Position numbers and translations under genes: made by a program
Shown here: positions 25,949 through 34,436 of the stretch, piece after piece
How positions within the stretch are numbered: the first letter of the stretch is position 1
How the letters are laid out: every line of letters begins with the position of its first letter
From: Devosia submarina
GTDB lineage: Bacteria; Pseudomonadota; Alphaproteobacteria; Rhizobiales; Devosiaceae
DNA length: 64,000 nt
Assembly: GCF_003056345.1 (NCBI RefSeq)
Contig: NZ_PYWB01000009.1
Location: 124,001-188,000, forward strand
Direction: 5' to 3'
The notes under the pieces: generated by a model
What the model was told of the DNA's origin: nothing
Seen by the model: only the letters and a program-made list of their open reading frames with translations
The model's database searches: none

Positions 25949-27860
25949 TCGCGGTCTCCTTCCCACCGAGAGCGGTCGAGCTCTCGCCCATGATGTGCAG
26001 GAAGCGCTCGGTCCCGACGTGCCGCTGTTTCACCAGGTCCGTTGCCAGCGCCTCCACCCGGACCCTGTTCTCGCGCACGAGCGCCACAGCGCGGGCGTAC
26101 AAGCGGCGAAGGTCCTTCTCCACCTCCATGCGAACGTCCGGGTTGGTTGCCAACACCATCGGCACCTCTTCAAGATTGGCCTGGTAGACCAAGTGGCTGC
26201 CCAGACCGGTGCCCAAGTGCAAGAGACCAATGGACCTTGTCGCAACAGCCAGGTCGCTTTGCGGCCCACCGCCCGAGCCGGTTCCAGCTTCGCCCAGAAT
26301 GACCTCTTCCGCGGCCCGCCCGGACAGTAGTTGAACGACCATCCGCTCCATCTCCCGACGTGTCGGTGCCTTTCCGTCGTGCTCCACCATGGTGTAGCCA
26401 CCGAAGGTACTACCTTGGACAATGGACACTGCATTCACTCGGCCCAGCCCGCTTGCATACGCGGCCACGGCATGCCCCGACTCGTGAACCGCGATGCGCC
26501 AGACCAATTCAGGCGTGCGAACATCAGGCGGGGCGATTACCTCAAGGAGATCAGCCATCGACATGGATCTCTTTGCAATGCGTGCACGTCGCCTTGCAGC
26601 CCTCACCCACTCGACCACAACCGCTCCTGTACTACCTGCTGCAAGTCGGGCGGCCTCGCGAAGATCTACGTTAGCTAGATCCTTCCCCAGATGCTGGCGT
26701 AGGATACCGGCAAGGGCCTCCTCGTCCGGAGGGCCAACCTCTAGGATTCTGGAGAAACGGCCAGCCCTGGTCAGGGCGCGATCGAGGCGTTCAGGATGGT
26801 TCGTAGCGCCTACTACCACGAGTTTGTCGGTCTTGCCGGAAACTGCTCCATCTAAGGTTGTCAACAAATGTGTGATGACGGGTAACCACCAGTCTGCTCC
26901 GCGTGGGGAAATAGTCGCCCTGGACGGCACAGCATCCAGCTCATCCAGGAAAACAATCGCTGGTGCAACGGCCTTGGCAGCAGAGAATGTCTCGTCGATT
27001 TTCTTGATGATACTGTCGAGGTACCCTGGACTACTTGCAAACCACTCACCTACAGAGGTCGCGACAAGAGGAAGTCCCGTGCTCTTCGACAAGCTACGAA
27101 GTAGTGCTGTCTTGCCAACCCCTGGGGGACCCGCGATTATGCAGGAAGCACTGCTGATTTCGCCGAAGGAGATCTCGCCCCGGCGCCATGCCTCCAGGTC
27201 ATCGACAAGTTCAAGCGCCCAGGTCTTTGCTGGACCCATGCCATGAAGACTTTGAATCGGCGGGACGTCCTCGCTCGATGTAACGGCAGACACCTTGCTA
27301 TCCGCAGCGCGGCGAAGTCGATCGACGCATTCTGCCGCAGTGGCATTGCGACGAATGCACGAGACAATTTCGTCGAACGTCAGACCGCGTCCGAGCGTTG
27401 GCGGCACCTCCACCGGAAGGTTTCCCGTGACTGCTTTGATGGCTTTGCTGATCGCCTGCGGGGGAATCGGCGGGAGAACGATCGTCTTGTCGGCAGCAGT
27501 CAGCATGGCGGAAGGCAACAGCTCCGCCGGCTGCTGCGAAACGCCGAACACACGCCCACCACCGGCGAGCGCCTCGACCATCCGTTCGGAGGTGTCGTCA
27601 TCGGAACGGGAACGCTTCATGGAGCTCTTGTTGACATAGTAGTCCCAGTCGCCCAGCCGCTTGATGGCCTTGTAGATGGGTGTGACCCAGTCAACCGAAG
27701 GGGCTTGAACGACGAGGCAAAACCCGTTGCGTGTCGAGATTTCCTGGATGCCCTTGGCCCCCACCACGCTTTCGAGCAACGCCAGGGGCAGGCACTTCAC
27801 AGCGTCGTCTGAAGGTTCGAGATCATCGTCGAAGTAGTCGTCTGGTTCGTTGTCTGCCAT
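25941..27860 (-). CDS. Soluble FtsH-like AAA+ zinc metalloprotease
   Basis: A 639-aa protein with the FtsH catalytic order but no transmembrane helix. Residues 1-200 are a unique acidic N-terminal region. The AAA+ module has Walker A GPPGVGKT (244-251), Walker B IVFLDELDA (302-310) and the second region of homology GATNHPERLDRALTRAGRF (351-369). The M41 protease has HESGH (459-463) and the third zinc ligand in PQSDLAVAT (Asp536). FtsH normally begins with a membrane anchor; its replacement by a long soluble domain means this enzyme works in the cytoplasm on different substrates. It heads a minus-strand set with the coupled 76-aa gene. Transposon-borne, so probably a conflict or maintenance function rather than housekeeping. 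Confidence 0.85.
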   Translation of the reverse strand: MADNEPDDYFDDDLEPSDDAVKCLPLALLESVVGAKGIQEISTRNGFCLVVQAPSVDWVTPIYKAIKRLGDWDYYVNKSSMKRSRSDDDTSERMVEALAGGGRVFGVSQQPAELLPSAMLTAADKTIVLPPIPPQAISKAIKAVTGNLPVEVPPTLGRGLTFDEIVSCIRRNATAAECVDRLRRAADSKVSAVTSSEDVPPIQSLHGMGPAKTWALELVDDLEAWRRGEISFGEISSASCIIAGPPGVGKTALLRSLSKSTGLPLVATSVGEWFASSPGYLDSIIKKIDETFSAAKAVAPAIVFLDELDAVPSRATISPRGADWWLPVITHLLTTLDGAVSGKTDKLVVVGATNHPERLDRALTRAGRFSRILEVGPPDEEALAGILRQHLGKDLANVDLREAARLAAGSTGAVVVEWVRAARRRARIAKRSMSMADLLEVIAPPDVRTPELVWRIAVHESGHAVAAYASGLGRVNAVSIVQGSTFGGYTMVEHDGKAPTRREMERMVVQLLSGRAAEEVILGEAGTGSGGGPQSDLAVATRSIGLLHLGTGLGSHLVYQANLEEVPMVLATNPDVRMEVEKDLRRLYARAVALVRENRVRVEALATDLVKQRHVGTERFLHIMGESSTALGGKETANG

Positions 27861-27959
27861 GTTTGGCTCCTATCCTGAGCTGCAGGCGACCAATTCAATA
27901 GATGGTCGTGCCTGCCTGGTCGTGTTGGAGAGTGGGTCGGCGGAACGTGGGGCGGATGC

Positions 27960-28289
27960 TTAGTCGACCAAGCCATGCAGGGTTGCCGGACCGAGTTCGT
28001 AGAAGCGGGATAGGGTCCTGACCCAGCGACGTCCCGGATCGATCGCGTAGATCTCCGAAGTGACTCCTGTCCTTCCTTCCGCGATGAGCGGGTGGTTGAA
28101 CATGTAACCGGTGAGGCAGGGTCGGGGACGCTGCTCAAATGACCAGCCACGAAGGAGCGGCGCTTCCCGGAGCAGGGCTGGGGCAGGATGTTGTCCCAAC
28201 CCCAACTTGCGCAAGTCAGTCGCCAGCCGTTCCAATATGGCGGCAGTCTGTTCTGGGTCGCAGCCCAGGAAATCGATGTTCTTTGGCAT
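27960..28289 (-). CDS. DUF6634-like protein
   Basis: A 109-aa protein whose C-terminal half has GYMFNHPLIAEGR, TSEIYAIDPGRRWVRTLSRFYELGP. This pattern (HPl..G...TS.L.a.d...gW.RTLSRfY.LG) is what I recall for the DUF6634 family found on rhizobial plasmids and islands; no function is known. It starts 4 bp after the stop of the 200-aa gene upstream, and precedes the protease gene by 99 bp, so all may form one operon. Confidence 0.6.
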   Translation of the reverse strand: MPKNIDFLGCDPEQTAAILERLATDLRKLGLGQHPAPALLREAPLLRGWSFEQRPRPCLTGYMFNHPLIAEGRTGVTSEIYAIDPGRRWVRTLSRFYELGPATLHGLVD

Positions 28290-28293
28290 GAGC

Positions 28294-28896
28294 TCAACGA
28301 ACCTGCTTGAAGCGAACCGTGGTTGCCGGAGCGATGGCCGCGTTGAGATCGATGTCGATCGCCCCGATCACCCCAAGGTGGAGAACAGCCCCGACCGGAT
28401 CAGGATGGCGGAGCAAGCCGGCGAGTTGCGCAAGGGTGCCGCCGCCGTTCTTGAGCAGGTAGGAGATCACGGTCATTCGATCGGTCCCGCTGACCTCGTA
28501 CTCCGGCCCGAAGGTGACGCGGCTATTGTCCAACCGCTGCGGCCTGCCAACAAGCGCTTCAGGAGCCAGGAGGACTTCATGCCCCGACGCCTTTGCGGCG
28601 GCCTTGACCTCGTTGAAAAGGGTCATGGATGCGGGATTGTTCCAGTGAACCTGCGGCACGCAGACCAGGCAGATGCGGCGGCTCTTGAGCATGATATCGA
28701 ACTGGCAGAAGTCGTGCTCGTCCAATTCCTGCCGGCGCGCCAGTTCCGTTACGAGCTGGTTGGTACCGAGCACGACAAGGCCGCGATGGCTACGCAGCAT
28801 GGCCTCGAGACTGTGACGAAGGCGATCGGCTTTCTTGCGGCGAGCGCTACGGATATTGTCGTCCGTTGCTTGTTGGAGTGGCTGGTTTATGGACAT
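28294..28896 (-). CDS. Hypothetical protein with C-terminal winged-helix-like domain (200 aa)
   Basis: Begins MSINQPLQQATDD, with GAGGAG before the ATG. After a basic helix (RRKKADRLRHSLEAML) comes a beta-rich domain (CLVCVPQVHWNNPASMTLFNEVKAAAKASGHEVLLAPEAL), and the C-terminus (MTVISYLLKNGGGTLAQLAGLLRH ... VLHLGVIGAIDIDL) looks like a winged helix, resembling the C-terminal half of the TnsA-like protein in this element. The first 130 residues are paralogous to the 29034-29546 product. Function unknown; a DNA-binding or nuclease-derived role is possible but no catalytic set is evident. Confidence 0.6.
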   Translation of the reverse strand: MSINQPLQQATDDNIRSARRKKADRLRHSLEAMLRSHRGLVVLGTNQLVTELARRQELDEHDFCQFDIMLKSRRICLVCVPQVHWNNPASMTLFNEVKAAAKASGHEVLLAPEALVGRPQRLDNSRVTFGPEYEVSGTDRMTVISYLLKNGGGTLAQLAGLLRHPDPVGAVLHLGVIGAIDIDLNAAIAPATTVRFKQVR

Positions 28897-29033
28897 GACT
28901 TCTCCTCTCGTGCGTGAGCACGTGTTCAGATCGAAGTGCCTGGAGGCGGTGGTTAGTTGAAGCCGGACGTGTGCAACCACCCACGTCTCACGAGAGAGAC
29001 GCAGCTTGAACATGCCCGGCGAGTGTCAGGGTA

Positions 29034-29546
29034 CTAGTGCGTCGGGCAGGAAGCCCCACACATCATCAAGTGAGCGAAGCATCCAGCAGGATCGTGGCGC
29101 CGTCCGGGTGGACAGGCTAGATCGTGGATGATGCTGGCTTCGTCTACGAGCATAAGCAACAGGCCGGATCCGCCACCGAGGTCCAAGCCGGCGGGACGCA
29201 GGCCAGACTGCGGCAACAAGATGCAGCGTCGCCCTAGAGCGTGCATGCGGTTTCTGGCCCGTTCGAGCCTTGCCATGGCGATCGGCTTGTTCCAGAGCCT
29301 GTCAGGAATGCCCACCACGGTGACGGCGGTGTTGTTGCACAGGACCTGGAACGGTGCGGTCGTGGGAGGCTCACCTCCGAGATCATTCAGGACAGCACGG
29401 AACAAAAGGTCTTCGCCAACCAACGTCACCTGCTCTTGACCTTGCATCATCTGCTTCAGGTCGTGCTGGATGCGGGAACGTTGGCTCTTCTTACGCCGGC
29501 GAGGCTTCTTATTGGACGAGTGACCCGCATCTTGTTTGAACAGCAT
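29034..29546 (-). CDS. Hypothetical protein, paralogue of its neighbour (170 aa)
   Basis: Starts MLFKQDAGHSSNKKPRRRKKSQRSRI after a strong AAGGAGGAG site. It shares with the 28294-28896 product the basic lead helix, the core (VTVVGIPDRLWNKPIAMARLERARNRMHALGRRCILLPQSGL) and spacing, but lacks the winged-helix tail and ends in a Cys/His-rich segment (CFAHLMMCGASCPTH) that could bind metal. First gene of the minus-strand unknown operon, divergent from the XRE regulator. Confidence 0.6.
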   Translation of the reverse strand: MLFKQDAGHSSNKKPRRRKKSQRSRIQHDLKQMMQGQEQVTLVGEDLLFRAVLNDLGGEPPTTAPFQVLCNNTAVTVVGIPDRLWNKPIAMARLERARNRMHALGRRCILLPQSGLRPAGLDLGGGSGLLLMLVDEASIIHDLACPPGRRHDPAGCFAHLMMCGASCPTH

Positions 29547-29677
29547 GAATTCTCCTCCTTGTCCTTGCGGACAAGCCCATCGGTCTTCCAGTTTTGGGAT
29601 CGTCGTCCGTATGGACGCGGAGGGAAGGACTGTTATTGCGGCTGCCACTTAAGAGAGGCGCTCACTGCTTCCGTATG

Positions 29678-29690
29678 TATAGTCACTATA
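29678..29690. promoter_or_regulatory. Palindromic operator TATAGTCACTATA
   Basis: A perfect 13-bp palindrome in the 241-bp divergent region between the minus-strand unknown operon (start 29546) and the XRE regulator (start 29788). On the minus strand it overlaps a TATAGT -10-like hexamer with TTGACT upstream (spacing 15, shorter than ideal). It is a natural binding site for the XRE protein encoded next to it. Confidence 0.55.
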
Positions 29691-29787
29691 GGAGCATGCA
29701 AAGAAAGTCAAGCCTTCTTTCTCAAAATGTGCAACGGCGAATTTTTCGGTTAAGCTATGGTTACCGATCCGATTCGGAGCATTTGCA

Positions 29788-30018
29788 TTGACCGATCATC
29801 TTCCCAGTGCTGCCCAGGTGCGAGCAGCGCGAGCCTTGTTGGCCTGGTCCCAAGAGGACCTGGCCAAGGCGAGCGGAACTAGCCGCCGTACGCTAGCCAC
29901 ACTCGAGGGTGGAGGCATCGTAAGCAGCGAAACCATGGAAGCCGTGCGTTCCGCCCTGGAAGCCGGCGGCATAGTTTTCACAGGAAATGGCGGCACGGAG
30001 GGTCTCAAGAGGAGATAG
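29788..30018 (+). CDS. XRE-family helix-turn-helix regulator
   Basis: A 76-aa single-domain regulator with a TTG start preceded by GGAG at 7 bp. The Cro/CI-type HTH spans about residues 9-60: VRAARALLAWSQEDLAKASGTSRRTLATLEGG. The end (SALEAGGIVFTGNGG) is typical of small alphaproteobacterial XRE proteins. It is transcribed divergently from the unknown operon and probably represses it through the palindrome at 29678-29690. Confidence 0.85.
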   Translation: MTDHLPSAAQVRAARALLAWSQEDLAKASGTSRRTLATLEGGGIVSSETMEAVRSALEAGGIVFTGNGGTEGLKRR

Positions 30019-30092
30019 CCTCTCGGACTTGTTTGGCCGGATGCTGCGAAAGGCTGGTACCTCGAAGGAGCTGCGACGGATGGAGCCTGGTC

Positions 30093-30875
30093 TCAGATGG
30101 CGGCCATGGTCGAGTAAGACTGCACAGGACAGACGCCGTTAGGATCTAAGGGCGGGGCGCCGGGCGTGTTGCGGTTGAAGACATATCTCCGCTCGCATAC
30201 ATCAACGGCAGGCGGTTGCCCTGTCGCGTCGAAGATATCGGTGCCTTCCTTGAGATTACGCCAAAATGGAGCGTGAGGGCTGAATGCCTTGGCGCTTAGG
30301 TTGGCTTCGGTCATGCGGAACGGCAGCAGCTGCAGATGAACGGAGCGATTGCCGCCGCGAAATGACTCGCGAACCATGGCGTAGATTTCCTTGATCCCCG
30401 CATCCGTTATGGCGAAGCACCCCACCGACTTGCAGTCTCCATGCACCATCAAGTTGGTGCCGGTGCGGCCCCAGGCCTGATCGAACTTGTTCGGAAAGCC
30501 AACATTGAAGCTCAGCCAATACGCCGACTTCGGGTTCATCAATCCGGGGGTAACTTCGTAGAAGCCTTCCGGTGACTGGTAATCGCCTTCCTTGATCTTG
30601 GGTCCAAGAGCGCCCGACCACTTGCAGATCGAATAGCTCTTGAGCAGGGCATACCGTCCGGTGTTCGTCCGTTTCCAGACTTCCAGCTCGGACGACTCCT
30701 TGAACACGCGGATTGCCATGGCCTCGGTGGGGGAGGATCCGATTTCGGTCATGCGATCCAGTAGGGCCTTGGGCACAGGCACGTTGTGGCGATTGTCACC
30801 CACGAACTGGCTGCAGCCACCAATGAAGAAAACAACTGCGATCAGTGTGACGGCACGTAGAATGTGGATGAGCAT
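30093..30875 (-). CDS. L,D-transpeptidase (YkuD/YafK type) lipoprotein
   Basis: A 260-aa predicted lipoprotein: hydrophobic leader ending FFIGGC (lipobox cysteine at about residue 19). The YkuD catalytic motif is MVHGDCKSVGCFAITD (His and Cys in HG...SxGC). ALGPKIKEGDYQSPEGFYEV precedes it, as in YafK-type enzymes. These act in the periplasm to make meso-DAP crosslinks or attach proteins to peptidoglycan. It lies at the border between the unknown and metal cargo; the reason for carrying it is unclear. Confidence 0.85.
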   Translation of the reverse strand: MLIHILRAVTLIAVVFFIGGCSQFVGDNRHNVPVPKALLDRMTEIGSSPTEAMAIRVFKESSELEVWKRTNTGRYALLKSYSICKWSGALGPKIKEGDYQSPEGFYEVTPGLMNPKSAYWLSFNVGFPNKFDQAWGRTGTNLMVHGDCKSVGCFAITDAGIKEIYAMVRESFRGGNRSVHLQLLPFRMTEANLSAKAFSPHAPFWRNLKEGTDIFDATGQPPAVDVCERRYVFNRNTPGAPPLDPNGVCPVQSYSTMAAI

Positions 30876-30942
30876 CGGTAAGTCCGTTTGAGCGTCCGTC
30901 ATCCTAGCGCGTCATGGTTACCGTATGGTTCTGTGCCGGAGC

Positions 30943-31083
30943 TCAGCGCGAATGCCAGTGTGGAAAAAGCAGATGATAAATGTGCCAGCCCAGGAGGGCC
31001 AATATCGCCAGAACAGACAGGGCAACCAGGAACTGGAACATGGATTCCGTAAAGAGCATCCTTGGACGGGCGCGCTCGTCCAT
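30943..31083 (-). CDS. Small single-pass membrane protein (46 aa)
   Basis: A short frame with a very good ribosome site (GGGGAGGT, 7 bp before ATG). The product starts MDERARPRMLFTESMFQFL, has one transmembrane helix (about residues 17-38) and a His-rich end (HIYHLLFPHWHSR). The terminal histidines fit a metal-linked role, but no family is recognised. It precedes the transpeptidase gene in the same direction. Confidence 0.5.
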   Translation of the reverse strand: MDERARPRMLFTESMFQFLVALSVLAILALLGWHIYHLLFPHWHSR

Positions 31084-31294
31084 TTCATTTACCTCCCCAC
31101 TGAAATGCTAACACGGTAAGTTCCAGGGCAAAATGGACCAAGGGCCTACGTCCGTGCACCGCAGAATGCACCGAAGTCATTGCACGGCAACTACCTGAAG
31201 GCGCCGGTACGCCCCAAGGCACGATAGCGGGGCAACTCTGAGGGGCGCCATTCAGCTTCACCGCCTTCGTCGCCACGCGCGCCACGCTCCGATG

Positions 31295-32206
31295 CTAGGT
31301 CGTGTCCTGACCCTTTTTGTGTTCCACCCGGTCCGCATGTTCGATTTCAATCGTTGCATGCTCAACCTGGAAATGGTCGTGCAAACTTTCTTTCAGCGCT
31401 TCCTTCATGTCGGTCGCCGCCGCCAGATCGTTCCTGTCGGTGGCCAGGTGCACTTCCATGGCGGTGCGGCCTTCGCTGATCTCCCAAACATGAAGGTGAT
31501 GGACGTCAACCACACCATCGGTGGCGCGAAGATGGGCGAGCAAACCATCATGATCGAAGCCCTTGGGTGCACTGTCCATCAGTACCGAAATTGACGCCCG
31601 GATCTCGCTGCTGCCGTGAATGAGAACGTAAATGGCGATGAGCGCCGTGACTGCCGGATCGACCCACGTAGCGGATGGACCCCAGACCATGATGGCAAGG
31701 CCGCTGGCGATCACCGCCACGGTGCCGAGTGCATCGGCGATCATGTGCAGGAACGTACTGCGGACGTTCAGGCTGCCGAGATCCTTGCGAAGAACCCAAG
31801 CTGCTGCAACGTCTTCAATGAACGCTATGGCACCGACGATCAGCACCGTTGTCGGCACCACTTCCGCAGGTTGAAGGAAGCGGGAGCCTGCCTCCCACAG
31901 CAGGTAAAGTCCGATCATGATCAGCGTAGTGAGATTGATCAGCGCCCCTACGGTTTCCGCCCGGGCATAGCCAAAGGTGCGCCGTTGCGTTGCCGCCCTC
32001 TGCGAGATGCGCCAAGCAATATAGGAGACCAGGATCGAACCGGCGTCGGACAAATTGTGGGCGGCATCCGCGATCAATGCCAGGGAGCCTGACATCACAC
32101 CGCCTATCACCTCGGCAACGGTAATGCCCAAGTTCAGCACCAGTGCAATCAGCAGCCTGTTGCCCCGACCCGGGCTCCGGTCGTTAGTTCCGTGCGAATG
32201 GCCCAT
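31295..32206 (-). CDS. Cation diffusion facilitator (CzcD/ZitB-like)
   Basis: A 303-aa inner-membrane metal/proton antiporter with six predicted helices. The metal-site aspartates are in SLALIADAAHNLSDAGS (helix II) and TFLHMIADALGTVAVIASG (helix V), and a cytoplasmic domain with HLHVWEISEGRTAMEVHL and the His-containing end HDHFQVEHATIEIE follows. The HN..D / H..AD pattern suits zinc (also Cd/Co). A MerR-type promoter box lies at 32236-32265, so expression should be metal-induced. Confidence 0.9.
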   Translation of the reverse strand: MGHSHGTNDRSPGRGNRLLIALVLNLGITVAEVIGGVMSGSLALIADAAHNLSDAGSILVSYIAWRISQRAATQRRTFGYARAETVGALINLTTLIMIGLYLLWEAGSRFLQPAEVVPTTVLIVGAIAFIEDVAAAWVLRKDLGSLNVRSTFLHMIADALGTVAVIASGLAIMVWGPSATWVDPAVTALIAIYVLIHGSSEIRASISVLMDSAPKGFDHDGLLAHLRATDGVVDVHHLHVWEISEGRTAMEVHLATDRNDLAAATDMKEALKESLHDHFQVEHATIEIEHADRVEHKKGQDTT

Positions 32207-32235
32207 CGATACCTCCTTGGTGAAGAGACGAGGAG

Positions 32236-32265
32236 CCTAACTCCTGCAGCCGCTAGAGGAGCAAG
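32236..32265 (-). promoter_or_regulatory. MerR-type promoter box of the CDF gene
   Basis: On the minus strand the box reads CTTGCTCCTCTAG, four bases, then TGCAGGAGTTAG: a -35 (TTGCTC), a dyad inside an over-long spacer and a -10-like TTAG. It aligns base for base with the boxes at 34881, 43271 and 48472. Confidence 0.7.
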
Positions 32266-32326
32266 CATGTTTTGACCGGATCGATGAAGCCTTGCCAGCA
32301 CGAGATCCGAGTGTGACATTGCCCCT

Positions 32327-32773
32327 ATGAAGACTATTTCAGCTACGCTTCTTTCGTTGGCCGTCATGATTGTAGGCGCGGGTGCATCCGAGCTGCCAGT
32401 CGTCATCCAAGATGGCGTTGTGCTCGAAGAGGCCTGGGCGACAAGCGATGGACAGGGCGGATTGGAGGTCTTTCTTGTCATCAACAACCGGACCCTGACC
32501 GAAGTTGGCTCGTTGAAGGTTGACGTCTTGGGCGCATCTGAAACAGAGCTGCGTTCTGCGTCAGGAGCGGAGATCGCCCCGGTAATACCCGCACGTGCCG
32601 AGCTCTACATGCAGCCAGGCGGCGTATATATCCTAGCCACAACAGCCGTGGAACCTGGCGCAACAGTCCCGGTCAGTGTCTCTGTCGCCGGGACTGCTCC
32701 GACATTGATCGATGCCAGGGTACTGTCTCCAGGAGAAGACGTTCCCGATCACCACGATTACGATCACGGCTAG
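32327..32773 (+). CDS. Secreted PCu(A)C-like metal-binding protein
   Basis: A 148-aa protein with a signal peptide (MKTISATLLSLAVMIVGAGA) and a beta-rich domain with a distant PCu(A)C layout: VVLEEAWAT near the start, FLVINNRTLTEVGSLKVDVL, and ELYMQPGGVYILATTA where PCuAC proteins read vxlxPGGxHlML. The His/Met ligands of typical PCuAC are mostly missing, but the tail is metal-binding-like (DHHDYDHG). It is convergent with the FAD enzyme, overlapping its 3' end by 4 bp. Confidence 0.5.
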   Translation: MKTISATLLSLAVMIVGAGASELPVVIQDGVVLEEAWATSDGQGGLEVFLVINNRTLTEVGSLKVDVLGASETELRSASGAEIAPVIPARAELYMQPGGVYILATTAVEPGATVPVSVSVAGTAPTLIDARVLSPGEDVPDHHDYDHG

Positions 32774-33780
32774 CCGGCGGCTTCCAGAGCCGCTTTGACA
32801 ACCATCTCGGAGTCGCGACCGGCACCCACAATAAGACCTGAGGCTCGGTTGCGCTGCCATGGGCGACCCAAGAAGAAAATCCCGGTTTTGCTGCGATCAA
32901 CATCGATCCAGTCATCATGATTCCAGTATCCGACCGCCCAGATGAGCGTGTTCACATCAGCCCTGCTTCCATTACCGAACCATGCGGTTCGGCCTTCCAC
33001 ACGATCGAGGCGGGGCCGCACTTCGACGCCGAGCTCGCGAAGGGCCGTCAAACTCCGTCCTCGATCGGGGAACGGGTCCGTGGCCTGCATGATCCTGCCC
33101 AACGGCGATGTCGCGGATGCAGACAGAAGGCCGAGGCGGTCCATCCAGGTCCAGGTGCTTCGCCCGAGTATTCGCTCGGGGAAAAGCCGACGGGGTTTAC
33201 CCGTCGCGAGCACGACCTTGTGGGTCTTGACCAAGTCGATGGCGATGTCACGTCCCGAGGCGCCGTCGCCCACGATGAGCACCGGTCCGGGCCGAACGCT
33301 CATCGAGTTCCTGTAGTTGGAGACTGTCAGCTGAACCACGTCGGTACTGATGCCAGAAGCGAGCCCGGGAACAATAGGTTGCTGGAAGGCCCCCGTACAA
33401 ACGATCACTGACCCCGCCTCTACCATCGGACCGTTGTCCAGCTCGGCAATAAAGTCTTTGGTGGTTTTACTTAACCGGATCACCTTGGTGCCGCTCATCA
33501 CCGGCAAGCCATGCCTTGCAGCATAGGTTTGGAGATAATCTGCGAACTCGATGCGGGTGGCGTAACCATTCGGATCGCCTGGCAGAGGCGAGCCGGGCAG
33601 GGCGCTAAGGTGCCGGGGGGTGAAGAGTGTCAGGCTATGGTATCGCCGGCGCCAGCTGTCGCCAACCTTGTCAGAAGCATCGATGACCGCGTGCGAGGCG
33701 CCGGCCTGCTGCAGCCGCCATGAAGCCGCCAGGCCGGCCTGGCCGCCCCCGATCACCAGCACGTCGACCTTTTCGATCAT
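32770..33780 (-). CDS. FAD/NAD(P)-dependent oxidoreductase (CzcO/flavin monooxygenase-like)
   Basis: A 336-aa flavoprotein. The N-terminal FAD-binding motif is VLVIGGGQAGLAASWRLQQ (GxGxxG), followed by DSWRRRYHSLTLFTPRHLSALPG, typical of single-component flavin monooxygenases; a second Rossmann motif VLIVGDGASGRDIAIDL binds NAD(P)H. Such CzcO-like enzymes are often found beside metal and arsenic genes. It overlaps dsbA by 4 bp and is last in the dsbB-dsbA operon. Confidence 0.85.
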   Translation of the reverse strand: MIEKVDVLVIGGGQAGLAASWRLQQAGASHAVIDASDKVGDSWRRRYHSLTLFTPRHLSALPGSPLPGDPNGYATRIEFADYLQTYAARHGLPVMSGTKVIRLSKTTKDFIAELDNGPMVEAGSVIVCTGAFQQPIVPGLASGISTDVVQLTVSNYRNSMSVRPGPVLIVGDGASGRDIAIDLVKTHKVVLATGKPRRLFPERILGRSTWTWMDRLGLLSASATSPLGRIMQATDPFPDRGRSLTALRELGVEVRPRLDRVEGRTAWFGNGSRADVNTLIWAVGYWNHDDWIDVDRSKTGIFFLGRPWQRNRASGLIVGAGRDSEMVVKAALEAAG

Positions 33781-34436
33781 CGAACGGCGGCGACCTCGTT
33801 GGCAACCAAGGTGGCAAGCGCCTGGGGATCCGTGCTGTCAGGAGCCTTGCCGTTGACGAAGAAGGTCGGGGTCTGCTGCACGCCCAATGTCTCGATGTCC
33901 GCCATGTCGGCATTGATGACACCGATCATGCCCGGACGCATCACGTCTTGCCGAGCCTGTGCGACATCAAGGCCCGCCTCCCCCGCTATTCCCCAGGCGA
34001 GATCGAGGTCAGGTGCACCGTGCACCGCCCATTCAGGCTGCCGTGCAAGGAGAGCCTCCAACACCGGGATGAACTTGTCCTGCAGCCGGGCCGCCTCAAG
34101 GAGTTTGACGGCCTGGTCGGATCCCTCGTGGAACGGCGCATAACGTAGCACCAGCTTCACCTGGCCGGGGTGTCGATCCATGATCTGCTTGACGATGGGG
34201 TAGAACGCCCTGCAGGCCTCGCAACTCGGGTCGAAGAATTCTGTGATGGTCACCGGCGCATCGGCAGCACCGATGACCGGGGAGTGGGGGCGCACATAAC
34301 CCGCTTCTTCGATCGTGGCGAACACGGGCGCTGCACTGGATGACTGCAACTGAGGCTGTTGATAAAGCCATGTAGCGACGCCAAAGACCAAAATGGCCAC
34401 TGCGGCGACGACATAAACGGCAGTGCGGGAGTTCAT
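33777..34436 (-). CDS. DsbA-family thiol oxidoreductase (BdbD-like)
   Basis: A 219-aa periplasmic protein anchored by an N-terminal helix (about residues 8-25). The thioredoxin-fold active site is FFDPSCEACRAFYPIVKQI (CEAC), and the cis-Pro loop is GVQQTPTFFVNGK. Its 4-bp overlaps with the DsbB gene upstream and the FAD enzyme downstream show a single operon. Likely folds the Cys-containing periplasmic metal proteins of this block. Confidence 0.88.
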   Translation of the reverse strand: MNSRTAVYVVAAVAILVFGVATWLYQQPQLQSSSAAPVFATIEEAGYVRPHSPVIGAADAPVTITEFFDPSCEACRAFYPIVKQIMDRHPGQVKLVLRYAPFHEGSDQAVKLLEAARLQDKFIPVLEALLARQPEWAVHGAPDLDLAWGIAGEAGLDVAQARQDVMRPGMIGVINADMADIETLGVQQTPTFFVNGKAPDSTDPQALATLVANEVAAVR

